Of a DNA stretch of 64,000 nucleotides, positions 17,403 through 27,224 are shown one piece after another. The notes beneath the pieces are model-generated. The model made no database searches, had not been told where the DNA came from, and worked only from the letters and a program-made list of their open reading frames with translations. Source of the stretch: Algicola sp. (GTDB lineage: Bacteria; Bacteroidota; Bacteroidia; Flavobacteriales; Flavobacteriaceae); the NCBI GenBank assembly GCA_018222915.1, contig JAAEZI010000016.1, positions 1-64,000 of the forward strand, in the 5' to 3' direction. The position numbers were made by a program, and so were the translations under genes. The first letter of the stretch is position 1, and every line of letters begins with the position of its first letter.

Positions 17403-18865
17403 TGGTACAACTAAAAGACATATTGTATAAGGTTACTATTAATGCAGTGGTTGGAAGCACGAGTATTGAAGTGGGAGCACCTCAATTTGATTCACGCCTT
17501 ATTGACAATGGCGATGTGTTTGTGGCTATCAACGGGACGAAGGTTGATGGACATGATTTTATAGATATAGCCATTAATAAAGGTGCGATTGCGATCGTGT
17601 GTGAAAAACTACCATCCAATTTAAAAGATGGCATGACCTATATTGAAGTTGAAAGAGCCAATCAGGCATTGGCATTTATGGCTTCTAACTTTTATGGAAA
17701 TCCTTCTGAAAACTTAAGATTGGTCGGAGTGACTGGAACCAACGGTAAAACGACGATTGTCACCTTACTTTATCAATTGTTTAAGAATGCAGGTTATAAA
17801 GTTGGCCTGTTGTCAACAGTGAAAATCATGGTGGATAACACCGAATACAAAGCAACACATACGACTCCTGATTCACTAACGATTAACAAGTACTTAAAAT
17901 TAATGAATGATGAAGGTGTGGAGTTTTGCTTTATGGAAGTGAGCTCACATGGCATTCATCAAAATAGAACAGATGGTTTGCAATTTGCAGGTGGCATTTT
18001 TACAAATATCTCTCATGACCATTTAGATTATCACAGCACGTTCGCAGAATATAGAGATGTTAAAAAATCATTTTTCGATCACTTACCCAAGAGTGCTTTT
18101 GCTTTGGTTAATATCGATGATAAAAATGGCTTAGTCATGCTACAAAATACGGTAGCTAAAAAATACACTTATGCTTTAAAGACATATGCCGATTTTAAAG
18201 CCCAAATACTTGAAAACGAGTTCAGCGGATTACTTCTTAAATTAAATGAAGCTGAGTTATGGACCAAACTAATAGGGAATTTCAATGCCTATAATATCAC
18301 AGCTATCTATGGTGCTGCAGAATTACTCGGATTGGAGAAGGTTGAGATTTTGAGATTGATTAGTGAACTAGAAAGCGTGAGCGGAAGATTCCAGTATCTC
18401 ATTTCTGAAGATAAAATTACAGCGATAGTTGATTATGCTCATACGCCAGATGCACTCAAAAACGTGCTTGAGACTATCAATAGCATACGTACTAACAATG
18501 AAGATTTAATTACCGTAGTTGGATGTGGTGGTGATAGAGACAAAACCAAACGCCCAAAAATGGGGCATATCGCTTCAGCTTTGAGTACCAAGGTGATTTT
18601 TACTAGTGATAATCCGCGAAGTGAAAACCCAAATACAATTATTGAAGATATCGAGAAAGGTGTAGAGCCTCAAAATTTTAAAAAAACGATGTCCATTGTT
18701 GATAGACGACAAGCCATAAAAACGGCTTGTCAATTGGCAAATTCAAATGACATCATATTAATCGCAGGCAAAGGTCATGAAACCTATCAAGAAGTCAATG
18801 GAGAACGATTGGATTTTGATGATTATAAAATAGTAGAAGAATATTTAAAGCAGTTACAGAAATAA
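17402..18865 (+). CDS. murE: UDP-MurNAc-L-Ala-D-Glu:meso-diaminopimelate ligase
   Basis: A 487-aa Mur ligase adding the third stem-peptide residue in the cytoplasm. The ATP loop GTNGKTT is near residue 111, followed by THTTPDSL, the EVSSHG block and [10 protein letters not shown]. Near the C-terminus the DNPR motif (in [10 protein letters not shown]) is the known marker for meso-diaminopimelate rather than lysine, so the wall is predicted to be DAP-type. The final AGKGHETYQ block is intact. It follows ftsI with a one-base overlap and precedes mraY by 1 bp. Confidence 0.96.
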   Translation: MVQLKDILYKVTINAVVGSTSIEVGAPQFDSRLIDNGDVFVAINGTKVDGHDFIDIAINKGAIAIVCEKLPSNLKDGMTYIEVERANQALAFMASNFYGNPSENLRLVGVTGTNGKTTIVTLLYQLFKNAGYKVGLLSTVKIMVDNTEYKATHTTPDSLTINKYLKLMNDEGVEFCFMEVSSHGIHQNRTDGLQFAGGIFTNISHDHLDYHSTFAEYRDVKKSFFDHLPKSAFALVNIDDKNGLVMLQNTVAKKYTYALKTYADFKAQILENEFSGLLLKLNEAELWTKLIGNFNAYNITAIYGAAELLGLEKVEILRLISELESVSGRFQYLISEDKITAIVDYAHTPDALKNVLETINSIRTNNEDLITVVGCGGDRDKTKRPKMGHIASALSTKVIFTSDNPRSENPNTIIEDIEKGVEPQNFKKTMSIVDRRQAIKTACQLANSNDIILIAGKGHETYQEVNGERLDFDDYKIVEEYLKQLQK

Positions 18866-18866
18866 T

Positions 18867-20108
18867 ATGTTGTATTACCTTTTTGATTATTTAGAACAAC
18901 AGTTTCAAATTCCTGGAGCTTCACTTTTTGGGTTTATCACCTTTAGAGCTGCGATAGCCATCATTTTGTCATTACTCATATCTACCATTTTTGGAAAACG
19001 AATTATTCGGTTTCTTCAAAAGAAACAAGTAGGTGAAACCATTAGAGATTTAGGACTGGAAGGTCAAGTTGAAAAGGCTGGCACACCAACCATGGGAGGT
19101 ATCATCATTATTCTAGCAACTCTCATTCCAGTGGTCTTATTGGCCAAGCTCGAAAATATATACATCATTCTTCTGATTGTGACCACCGTTTGGATGGGAA
19201 CTATTGGGTTCATAGATGATTACATTAAAAAATTCAAGAATAACAAGGAAGGTTTGAAAGGACGTTTTAAAGTTCTTGGGCAAGTAGGTTTAGGAATTAT
19301 CGTTGGTACCACCATGTATTTTCACAATGACGTTACCATTAAAGAGAAGCTTCCAATACAGCAACAAAGAGTACTGTTGGCTGAAAATCCGGATATTTCT
19401 CCTGCGCAATTGTTTGAAGACGAAGAGAAGTCTACGAAAACAACCATTCCATTTGTCAAGGGTAACGAATTTGATTACGCCAATTTGATTACCTGGATTA
19501 ACCCGTCGTTAGCAAATTATGCATGGGTGATTTTTATACTGGCAGCCATATTTATCATCACGGCCGTATCTAATGGCGCGAACTTAACGGATGGTATTGA
19601 TGGTTTAGCCGCTGGGACTTCAGCTATCATCGTGCTTACTTTAGGGATCTTTGCTTGGGTATCTGGTAATATCATATTCTCAGATTACCTAGACATTATG
19701 TACATCCCTCGTGTGGAAGAAATTACTATTTATATCGCGGCATTTGTAGGTGCATTGATTGGGTTTTTATGGTACAATACATATCCAGCTCAAGTGTTTA
19801 TGGGAGATACAGGGAGTTTGACCATAGGTGGTATCATTGCCGTTATTGCCATTGCAGTAAGAAAGGAATGGCTCATTCCAGTTTTGTGCGGGATTTTCCT
19901 TGCTGAAAATTTATCAGTCGTGATGCAGGTGAGCTATTTTAAATACACAAAGAAAAAATTTGGTGAGGGGAGACGCATATTTAAAATGTCGCCCTTACAT
20001 CATCATTATCAGAAATCAGGGTATCACGAAAGTAAAATTGTCACGCGATTTTGGATCATAGGTATCCTTTTAGCAATTATTTCAATTGTGACCTTAAAAA
20101 TCAGGTAA
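18867..20108 (+). CDS. mraY: Phospho-MurNAc-pentapeptide transferase
   Basis: A 413-aa polytopic enzyme that loads phospho-MurNAc-pentapeptide onto undecaprenyl phosphate to make lipid I. Landmarks are GTPTMGGI (about residues 72-79), [26 protein letters not shown] and SPLHHHYQ. It is about 50 residues longer than E. coli MraY because of a soluble, charged insert at about residues 155-205, between two helices, as is found in other Bacteroidota. It sits directly between murE and murD with a 1-bp gap before it and none after. Confidence 0.96.
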   Translation: MLYYLFDYLEQQFQIPGASLFGFITFRAAIAIILSLLISTIFGKRIIRFLQKKQVGETIRDLGLEGQVEKAGTPTMGGIIIILATLIPVVLLAKLENIYIILLIVTTVWMGTIGFIDDYIKKFKNNKEGLKGRFKVLGQVGLGIIVGTTMYFHNDVTIKEKLPIQQQRVLLAENPDISPAQLFEDEEKSTKTTIPFVKGNEFDYANLITWINPSLANYAWVIFILAAIFIITAVSNGANLTDGIDGLAAGTSAIIVLTLGIFAWVSGNIIFSDYLDIMYIPRVEEITIYIAAFVGALIGFLWYNTYPAQVFMGDTGSLTIGGIIAVIAIAVRKEWLIPVLCGIFLAENLSVVMQVSYFKYTKKKFGEGRRIFKMSPLHHHYQKSGYHESKIVTRFWIIGILLAIISIVTLKIR

Positions 20109-21440
20109 ATGAAACGATTGGTTGTTCTTGGTGGAGGCGAAAGTGGCGTGGGTACTGCGCTCTTAGGAAAGGCGAAAGGATTTAAAGTATTCGTTTCTGA
20201 TAGTGGAAAAATAAAGGAAACATATAAAGACGTTCTTATACATAATGAGATTGAATTTGAAGAGTGTACGCATTCAGAGGAAAAAATTCTAAAGGCCACA
20301 CTGGTGATGAAGAGTCCGGGAATTCCAGATAAGGTTGCTTTAATTAAAAAGATTACAGCACAAGGCATTCCGGTAGTTTCAGAGATTGAATTTGCAGCAA
20401 CTTATACTAAAGCTACAATCGTGGGAATCACTGGGAGTAATGGAAAAACCACTACAGCGAGTTTAACGCATCATGTGTTGAGCCAAGAATTAGAGGTGGG
20501 TTTGGCCGGAAATATAGGCGATAGTTTTGCGAAGCAGGTTTTAGAGAAAGATTATGCCAATTATGTTCTGGAGATAAGCAGTTTTCAATTAGATGGTATC
20601 ATCGATTTTAAGCCAAATATTGCCGTATTAACCAATATTACACCCGATCATTTGGATCGCTATGATTATGATTTTGAAAAGTACATCGCTTCAAAGTTCA
20701 GAATAGCAGAGAATCAAACTAAGGCAGACTATTTTATATATGATGCTGACGATCCTGTTATAGTTGAATGGTTGAAACAACATCCAGTTCAATCCACATT
20801 ATTGCCATTTTCATTGACAAAGGTCATCGAGAATGGCGCGTATTTAGATAATAATAAAATTAAAGTAACAATAGATAACAATCAGATAATTATGCCGACA
20901 GCAAATTTAGCATTAGAGGGAAAACACAATATTAAGAATGCCATGGCTGCTACCACAGTCGCGCACTTACTAAAAATTAGAAAGCAAACCATTCGTGAGA
21001 GTTTAGAAAATTTCCAAGGTGTAGAACATCGGCTGGAGCATGTCCTTAAAATTAATAAGGTACAATACATTAACGACTCCAAAGCCACCAATGTGAATGC
21101 TACCTATTATGCGTTAGAAAGTATGGATACACCAACCGTTTGGATTGTGGGTGGTACGGATAAAGGGAATGATTATCAGGAGCTCTATCAGTTTGTTAAC
21201 GAAAAAGTAAAAGCCATCATTTGTTTAGGTGTTGATAATGAAAAGTTAATGAAAAATTTTGGTGGAATGGTTGATATCATAGTCGAAACACAATATATGA
21301 GTGAAGCCGTTAAAATCGCTTATAAAATCGCTCAAGCTGGCGATAGTGTCTTATTATCTCCTGCTTGTGCCAGTTTTGATTTATTCGAAAACTACGAAGA
21401 CAGAGGGCGACAATTTAAAGAGGCCGTAAGAAATTTATAG
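20109..21440 (+). CDS. murD: UDP-MurNAc-L-alanine:D-glutamate ligase
   Basis: A 443-aa Mur ligase that adds D-glutamate as the second stem residue. An N-terminal Rossmann-like block VVLGGGESGVG binds the UDP substrate. The ATP loop is GITGSNGKTTTAS (about residues 105-117), followed by EISSFQLD, TNITPDHLDRY and the late NDSKATN and LLSPACASFDLF blocks. The start abuts the mraY stop with no gap. Confidence 0.96.
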   Translation: MKRLVVLGGGESGVGTALLGKAKGFKVFVSDSGKIKETYKDVLIHNEIEFEECTHSEEKILKATLVMKSPGIPDKVALIKKITAQGIPVVSEIEFAATYTKATIVGITGSNGKTTTASLTHHVLSQELEVGLAGNIGDSFAKQVLEKDYANYVLEISSFQLDGIIDFKPNIAVLTNITPDHLDRYDYDFEKYIASKFRIAENQTKADYFIYDADDPVIVEWLKQHPVQSTLLPFSLTKVIENGAYLDNNKIKVTIDNNQIIMPTANLALEGKHNIKNAMAATTVAHLLKIRKQTIRESLENFQGVEHRLEHVLKINKVQYINDSKATNVNATYYALESMDTPTVWIVGGTDKGNDYQELYQFVNEKVKAIICLGVDNEKLMKNFGGMVDIIVETQYMSEAVKIAYKIAQAGDSVLLSPACASFDLFENYEDRGRQFKEAVRNL

Positions 21441-21452
21441 ACTAGTAACATC

Positions 21453-22646
21453 GTGCAAGCACTATTTAAAAACATAAAGGGCGATAGGTTAATTTGGGCA
21501 ATAGCAGCGCTATTGGCTATTTTTTCATTCCTACCAGTGTATAGTGCAGCCAGTAATTTGGCTTATGTTGGTGGCACAGGAAATACATTTGGTTTTTTCC
21601 TAAAACACTTTATGCATTTGTTTTTAGGGTTCGCTATCATGTATGGCGTTCACAAAATACCGTATCGCTATTTTAGAGGCTTATCCATGATCATGATTCC
21701 TATTGTTTTGGTATTATTGGTGGTAACCATGCTACAAGGTACTACCATAGATGGTGCAAATGCGAGTCGGTGGATTCAAATTCCTTTCGTAGGGATGTCT
21801 TTTCAAACGTCCACGTTGGCAGCGGTAGTGTTGATGGTATATGTAGCTAGATATTTATCGAAAATACAAGATAAAGAAGTCACATTTGTTGAAACATTAT
21901 TACCGCTTTGGGCACCTGTATTCTTTATTTTGATATTAATCCTTCCTGCCAATTTTTCCACGACGGCTATTATATTTTTAATGGTGATGATGTTGGCTTT
22001 TATTGGAGGTTGTCCCATCAAATATTTAGTTGTTGTCATTGGAAGTGGTATTGTAGCGCTTACGATGTTTATTTTGGTTGCTAGAACCTTTCCTACTATT
22101 ATGCCTAATCGTGTTGATACTTGGATGAGCAGAATTGAAAATTTTGCGAATGGCGAAGATACAGAAGCCGATTATCAAATTGAGAAGGCTAAAATTGCCA
22201 TTGCATCTGGAGATGTATTTGGTAGAGGACCAGGAAAAAGCCAGCAGAAGAATTTCCTTCCTCAATCATCCTCAGATTTCATTTTTGCGATTATCATAGA
22301 AGAGTATGGTCTTCTAGGAGGTTTATTTTTATTAGCACTTTATTCATGGTTGCTATTTAGAATCGTTATTGTGTCTCAAAAGTCGGACACAGTTTTCGGA
22401 AAACTACTAGTGCTTGGTGTAGGTTTGCCAATCATTTTTCAAGCACTTATAAATATGGCAGTGGCTGTGGAGTTATTCCCAGTAACAGGCCAGACATTAC
22501 CACTTATAAGTAGTGGTGGAACGTCCATTTGGATGACCTGTTTGGCTATAGGTATCATTTTAAGTGTAAGTGCGAAACGCGAACAATTAAAGGAACAAGA
22601 AATACAAGAAGATAACCCATTGGAAATTTTAAGCGAAACCATATAA
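21453..22646 (+). CDS. ftsW: Septal peptidoglycan polymerase FtsW (SEDS family)
   Basis: A 397-aa polytopic SEDS glycosyltransferase that polymerises lipid II at the septum together with FtsI. About ten membrane segments are visible. SEDS landmarks include GANASRWI, a large periplasmic loop at about residues 215-270 with [20 protein letters not shown], the following EEYG, and the late [10 protein letters not shown]. The start is GTG 21453, 12 bp after murD; no upstream ATG fits. Position in the dcw cluster separates it from the elongation paralogue RodA. Confidence 0.93.
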   Translation: MQALFKNIKGDRLIWAIAALLAIFSFLPVYSAASNLAYVGGTGNTFGFFLKHFMHLFLGFAIMYGVHKIPYRYFRGLSMIMIPIVLVLLVVTMLQGTTIDGANASRWIQIPFVGMSFQTSTLAAVVLMVYVARYLSKIQDKEVTFVETLLPLWAPVFFILILILPANFSTTAIIFLMVMMLAFIGGCPIKYLVVVIGSGIVALTMFILVARTFPTIMPNRVDTWMSRIENFANGEDTEADYQIEKAKIAIASGDVFGRGPGKSQQKNFLPQSSSDFIFAIIIEEYGLLGGLFLLALYSWLLFRIVIVSQKSDTVFGKLLVLGVGLPIIFQALINMAVAVELFPVTGQTLPLISSGGTSIWMTCLAIGIILSVSAKREQLKEQEIQEDNPLEILSETI

Positions 22647-23743
22647 TGAGTCACTATAAAATCATATTGTCTGGTGGTGGAACAGGAGGTCATATTTATC
22701 CTGCAATTGCGATTGCCAATGAGCTTAAATCTCGTTTTCCACAAGCCGAATTTTTATTCGTGGGTGCATCAGATCGTATGGAGATGGAAAAAGTCCCTCA
22801 AGCTGGATATGAGATTGAAGGATTATGGATCTCTGGTATTCAGCGTAAACTCACCTTAAGCAATTTGGCTTTCCCATTTAAATTGGTAGCGAGTTTATTA
22901 AAATCAAGAAAAATAATCAATACGTTTCAACCAGATGTGGCTATTGGAACAGGAGGCTACGCCAGTGGTCCGCTATTAAAAACAGCCGTGTCAAAAGGAG
23001 TGCCTAGTTTAATTCAGGAGCAAAACTCTTTCCCTGGTATTACCAACAGGTGGTTGTCTAAGAAAGTCGATAAAATATGTGTGGCATATGATGGTCTCGA
23101 GAGCTTTTTTCCTAAAGAGAAAATCATTTTAACAGGAAATCCTATTCGCAAGGATTTATTACAAATTAAAAACAAGGAAATTGAAGGAAAGGACACCTTC
23201 TCCTTAATTCATAGCAAACATACCCTTCTTGTTTTAGGTGGTAGTTTAGGGGCTAGACGAATTAATCAGTTCATTGAATCTAGGTTAGAATTTTTCAAAT
23301 CAATGAATATCCAAGTGATTTGGCAATGTGGCAAACTCTATTATCAGCAATATAAAAATTACAACGATTTGGAACATGTCCAAGTACATGCATTTTTAAA
23401 TCAGATGGACATGGCTTATGCCGCGGCTGATGTCATCGTATCACGTGCAGGTGCCAGTTCAGTTTCTGAATTATGTGTGGTTGGAAAACCTGTGTTATTT
23501 ATCCCATCACCAAACGTGGCTGAAGACCATCAAACAAAAAACGCCAAAGCTATCGCAGATAAAAATGCTGCCATACTTATTAAGGAAAGTGATTTGGAAA
23601 CAGCGTTTGACGCAACGTTTTCTGAATTGATGAATTCAAGTGAAAAACAAGAGTCGTTAAGTCAGAATATTAAAGCATTGGCTTTAGAGCATGCGACCAG
23701 TCATATTGCAGATGAAGTTGAAAAACTATTAAGAAATAAATGA
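22646..23743 (+). CDS. murG: UDP-GlcNAc:undecaprenyl-PP-MurNAc-pentapeptide GlcNAc transferase
   Basis: A 365-aa GT28 peripheral membrane enzyme that converts lipid I to lipid II. The N-terminal acceptor-site block [12 protein letters not shown] is at residues 9-20, followed by [11 protein letters not shown] and [14 protein letters not shown]. The donor domain has [22 protein letters not shown] and [10 protein letters not shown]. The start overlaps the ftsW stop by one base and the end overlaps murC by 4 bp. Confidence 0.96.
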   Translation: MSHYKIILSGGGTGGHIYPAIAIANELKSRFPQAEFLFVGASDRMEMEKVPQAGYEIEGLWISGIQRKLTLSNLAFPFKLVASLLKSRKIINTFQPDVAIGTGGYASGPLLKTAVSKGVPSLIQEQNSFPGITNRWLSKKVDKICVAYDGLESFFPKEKIILTGNPIRKDLLQIKNKEIEGKDTFSLIHSKHTLLVLGGSLGARRINQFIESRLEFFKSMNIQVIWQCGKLYYQQYKNYNDLEHVQVHAFLNQMDMAYAAADVIVSRAGASSVSELCVVGKPVLFIPSPNVAEDHQTKNAKAIADKNAAILIKESDLETAFDATFSELMNSSEKQESLSQNIKALALEHATSHIADEVEKLLRNK

Positions 23744-25092
23744 ATTTAGAGCAAGCACATAATGTTTATTTTATTGGCATCGGAGGAATCGGTATGAGTG
23801 CCCTTGCTCGTTATTTCAAGGCGAAAGGCTTAACAGTTGGTGGTTATGATAAAACAAAAACGGAGATAACCGATGCGCTTTCAGACCTTGGAATTTCTAT
23901 TCATTATGAAGACAATATCGCATGTGTGGATCACACATTTTTGGATAAGAATAAGACCATGGTGGTCTATACACCTGCCATCCCTAAAAGCCACAAAGAA
24001 TTACATTATTTTCAATCGGAAGGCTTTGATGTAAAAAAACGTTCTGTTGTTTTGGGAGAAATAACAAATCTCACATTTTGTTTGGCGGTTGCAGGAACAC
24101 ATGGAAAGACCACGACAACAAGTATACTCGGACATTTACTAAATGAATGTGATGTTGAAGTCACGGCTTTTTTAGGTGGAATTAGTGAAAATTATGATTC
24201 AAATCTGATTATTAATGGCACGGAAGTCACAGTCGTTGAGGCCGATGAATTTGATCGTTCGTTCTTAACACTGTCTCCTGATTATGCTTGTATTACATCT
24301 ATGGATGCGGATCATTTAGATATCTATGGTGATGCCTCATCACTAACGGCATCTTTTGAAGCCTTTTCAAAAAAGCTAAAGCCAAATGGTAAATTGTTTG
24401 TGAGAAATGGACTTCCTATTAAAGGAATCACCTATGGAATAGAGGATGATTCGGATTATTCAGTAAAAAACTTAAAAATAATAAATGGTAGCTATGTGTT
24501 CGATGTTAAAACACCGCATAGACTATTGGAAAATTTCAAATTTAACCTACCTGGTAGACACAATCTGTCGAATGCATTAATAGCCTTGGCGATGTCTGTA
24601 GAATATGGCCTCCCTCAGCCGCAGCTCGCCAAAGCTTTAGCATCCTATAAAGGGGTGAAGCGCAGATTTACCTATCAAATAAAAAGTGACGATTTAGTGT
24701 TTATTGATGATTATGCCCATCATCCAGAAGAAATCAATGCGGTTCATCAAGCTGTAAGGGAAATGTATCCTGACAAAAAGGTGTTAGCGGTATTTCAGCC
24801 ACATTTGTTCAGCAGAACAAAAGATTTCGCGATGGAATTTGCTAAGGCGCTTTCAAAATTCGATGATATTATATTACTGGATATCTATCCAGCACGTGAA
24901 TTACCCATGGAAGGAGTGACGTCACAATGGTTACTTGATAAAATTGAAAACCCCAATAAAAAGCTTGTTGAGAAGTCTGATTTGGTGGCAAATATAAAAG
25001 CGTCGGATGCCTTTGTAGTCTTGACTATTGGAGCAGGAGACATTGGAGAAGAAGTGAAACATATTAAAAAAGCATTGAGTCTTGCGAGTTAA
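23740..25092 (+). CDS. murC: UDP-N-acetylmuramate:L-alanine ligase
   Basis: A 450-aa Mur ligase that adds L-alanine, the first stem residue. The N-terminal nucleotide block is [13 protein letters not shown], the ATP loop is [11 protein letters not shown] (about residues 118-128), and [31 protein letters not shown] and the late GAGDIG follow. The ATGA overlap with murG and the TTG start of ftsQ inside its 3' end show tight coupling. Confidence 0.96.
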   Translation: MNLEQAHNVYFIGIGGIGMSALARYFKAKGLTVGGYDKTKTEITDALSDLGISIHYEDNIACVDHTFLDKNKTMVVYTPAIPKSHKELHYFQSEGFDVKKRSVVLGEITNLTFCLAVAGTHGKTTTTSILGHLLNECDVEVTAFLGGISENYDSNLIINGTEVTVVEADEFDRSFLTLSPDYACITSMDADHLDIYGDASSLTASFEAFSKKLKPNGKLFVRNGLPIKGITYGIEDDSDYSVKNLKIINGSYVFDVKTPHRLLENFKFNLPGRHNLSNALIALAMSVEYGLPQPQLAKALASYKGVKRRFTYQIKSDDLVFIDDYAHHPEEINAVHQAVREMYPDKKVLAVFQPHLFSRTKDFAMEFAKALSKFDDIILLDIYPARELPMEGVTSQWLLDKIENPNKKLVEKSDLVANIKASDAFVVLTIGAGDIGEEVKHIKKALSLAS

Positions 25093-25801
25093 TTATGGTT
25101 ACATAAAAGTTGGGTTATTACTACTGCTAGTGGTTTTTCTTTATGCCTTTTCATCGGTACGAAATTCTGCTAGGAAAGTGGGATTGCCTGATATTAAATT
25201 CGTGGGAGATGATAATCTTTTTATTACTCACGAGACTGTTAGTAAATTGTTAATACAAAATCAAGAGAGCGTTACGAATAAGCCTAAAGATATTATAGAT
25301 TTGAATCGATTGGAATCTGCCCTAAACTCCAATCCAATGATCAAGGAAGCGCAAGTGTTTATGAGTGTTGAAGGCTTGGTTACCGCTGAAATTGAACAAA
25401 AAAAACCTATTGCAAGAGTAAGTACAAATGCCTCTTATTACATTGACGAGACAGGTTCGTTTATGCCTTTGTCAACAAATTATACGGCACGTGTGCCTTT
25501 AGTTACTGGATTTGTAGAGAAGAATGATTTGGAAAATGTATATGCTGTTGCCGAGAAAATTCAGGATGATGAATTTTTATTGAAACATGTTGTTGAGATT
25601 CATCAAAATCAGGACAAAACCATTGATTTAAAATTAAGGTCCCATGATTTTAGTATCCATTTGGGAACCTTAAAGTTATTGGATAAAAAAATTAACAATC
25701 TAAAAGCGTTTTATAAAAAAGCGATGGAAGATGGTATGCTTGATAAGTACAAGCTAGTGAATTTAAAATTTGACAAGCAAGTGATTTGCACCAAAAAATA
25801 A
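25082..25801 (+). CDS. ftsQ: FtsQ/DivIB-like cell-division protein
   Basis: A 239-aa bitopic protein: a very short cytoplasmic end, one membrane segment (about residues 8-24), a POTRA-like region (about 36-105) and a C-terminal beta domain. This matches FtsQ, the scaffold that binds FtsL and FtsB. The frame is closed by a stop at 25076 and contains no ATG before the membrane segment, so TTG 25082 is the only plausible start; it overlaps murC by 11 bp. Sequence conservation is low, and the call leans on topology and position. Confidence 0.85.
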   Translation: MRVNYGYIKVGLLLLLVVFLYAFSSVRNSARKVGLPDIKFVGDDNLFITHETVSKLLIQNQESVTNKPKDIIDLNRLESALNSNPMIKEAQVFMSVEGLVTAEIEQKKPIARVSTNASYYIDETGSFMPLSTNYTARVPLVTGFVEKNDLENVYAVAEKIQDDEFLLKHVVEIHQNQDKTIDLKLRSHDFSIHLGTLKLLDKKINNLKAFYKKAMEDGMLDKYKLVNLKFDKQVICTKK

Positions 25802-25804
25802 GTG

Positions 25805-27145
25805 ATGGAGAATAATAAAATTTCAGTTGGACTGGACATTGGAACCACAAAAATTGTGGCTATGATTGGTCGGAAGAATGAATATGGCAAAGCCGAAATT
25901 TTAGGGGTTGGAAAATCCAAAAGTTTAGGAGTTCATAGAGGTGTGGTCAATAATATAACGCAGACAATTCAATCTATTCAGCAAGCTGTTCAGGAAGCAG
26001 AAGCTGAAGCAGGAATGAAGATTGAAGATGTGACCGTTGGTATTGCTGGTCAGCATATTCGTAGTTTGCAGCATAGCGATTATATTACTAGAGCGAATTC
26101 AGAATTAGTTATTGATGAAGATGATATTGATCGATTAATCAATCAAGTTCACAAGCTAGTCATGTTACCAGGTGAAGAAATTATTCACGTCTTACCGCAA
26201 GAATACAAAATTGATGGGCAAGCTGAAATTAAAGAGCCTATCGGGATGTATGGTGGTCGATTAGAAGCTAATTTTCATGTGGTTGTAGGGCAAGTTTCTT
26301 CCATTCGCAATATTGGTCGCTGTGTTAAAAGTTCGGGATTAGAGTTGGAAGGTATTACGCTGGAACCCTTAGCATCAGCTAATGCGGTATTAAGTCAGGA
26401 AGAAAAAGAAGCAGGTGTTGCTTTGATTGATATTGGAGGTGGTACGACAGATTTGGCAGTATTCAAAGATGGCATAATTAGACACACAGCTGTTATTCCT
26501 TTTGGAGGTAATGTGGTGACAGAAGATATAAAAGAGGGATGCTCAATAATTGAGAAACAAGCCGAATTATTAAAAGTAAAATTTGGTTCGGCATGGCCAG
26601 GGGAAAACAAGGATAATGAGATTGTGTCTATCCCAGGATTACGAGGTAGAGAACCTAAGGAAATAACCTTAAAGAATTTATCCAAGATCATTCATGCGCG
26701 TGTGGTTGAAATTATAGAACAAGTCTATGTTGAAATTAAAAACTACGGCCACGAAGAGCAAAAGAAAAAATTAATTGCAGGAATTGTATTAACTGGAGGT
26801 GGTAGCCAGTTAAAGCACTTGAAGCAATTGGTGGAATATATTACTGGAATGGATACTAGAATTGGGTATCCTAATGAGCATTTAGCAGGAAACAGCGATG
26901 ATGATATCGCAAGTCCTTTATTCGCAACGGCCGTAGGTTTAGTGATGGATGGTCTCAAGCGACAAGAACGCAAGCGTGTAGAAAAAGAAGTAGAGGAGAT
27001 GGAACAAGAAGCTTTGGAGGAACAAACCGAAGCCTTTGCCAACCAAGAGGAGGTTGTTGAAGAACAACTTCCAAGAAAAGAGCGCAAAACGTTTTTGGAT
27101 AAATTAACAGAACGCGTAAAAGATTTTTTAGATAACGCAGAATAA
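25805..27145 (+). CDS. ftsA: Cell-division actin homologue FtsA
   Basis: A 446-aa actin-fold ATPase that tethers FtsZ to the membrane. Phosphate-binding blocks are GLDIGTTKIVAMIG near the N-terminus and DIGGGTTDLAVF; the adenosine block is VLTGGGSQLKHL. The domain order includes the FtsA-specific 1C/SHS2 region (about residues 85-165). A Glu-rich linker follows, and the C-terminus ends in a basic-amphipathic stretch (FLDKLTERVKDFLDNAE) fit for membrane binding. GTG 25802 directly precedes ATG 25805; the ATG is preferred. ftsZ follows after 79 bp that hold a stem-loop. Confidence 0.95.
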   Translation: MENNKISVGLDIGTTKIVAMIGRKNEYGKAEILGVGKSKSLGVHRGVVNNITQTIQSIQQAVQEAEAEAGMKIEDVTVGIAGQHIRSLQHSDYITRANSELVIDEDDIDRLINQVHKLVMLPGEEIIHVLPQEYKIDGQAEIKEPIGMYGGRLEANFHVVVGQVSSIRNIGRCVKSSGLELEGITLEPLASANAVLSQEEKEAGVALIDIGGGTTDLAVFKDGIIRHTAVIPFGGNVVTEDIKEGCSIIEKQAELLKVKFGSAWPGENKDNEIVSIPGLRGREPKEITLKNLSKIIHARVVEIIEQVYVEIKNYGHEEQKKKLIAGIVLTGGGSQLKHLKQLVEYITGMDTRIGYPNEHLAGNSDDDIASPLFATAVGLVMDGLKRQERKRVEKEVEEMEQEALEEQTEAFANQEEVVEEQLPRKERKTFLDKLTERVKDFLDNAE

Positions 27146-27155
27146 ATAACATAAG

Positions 27156-27186
27156 TATCTCCGATTGGGTAGGACTATCGGAGATA
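27156..27186 (+). promoter_or_regulatory. Stem-loop between ftsA and ftsZ
   Basis: A perfect 10-bp inverted repeat (TATCTCCGAT / ATCGGAGATA) with an 11-nt loop, ending 38 bp before the ftsZ ATG. No T-run follows, so it is not an ordinary terminator. It could stabilise or process the ftsZ part of the mRNA, or bind a dimeric protein as DNA. The role is unknown. Confidence 0.6.
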
Positions 27187-27224
27187 TTGGGGAAAATAAT
27201 TATAAATACAGTAAAAGAAATTTT

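Noticed and set aside
26743-27087. 114-codon minus-strand frame within ftsA
   Set aside because: It lies fully opposite the well-supported ftsA sequence, is rich in Ser and Cys as expected from antisense of Glu/Gln codons, and has no promoter or family motif.
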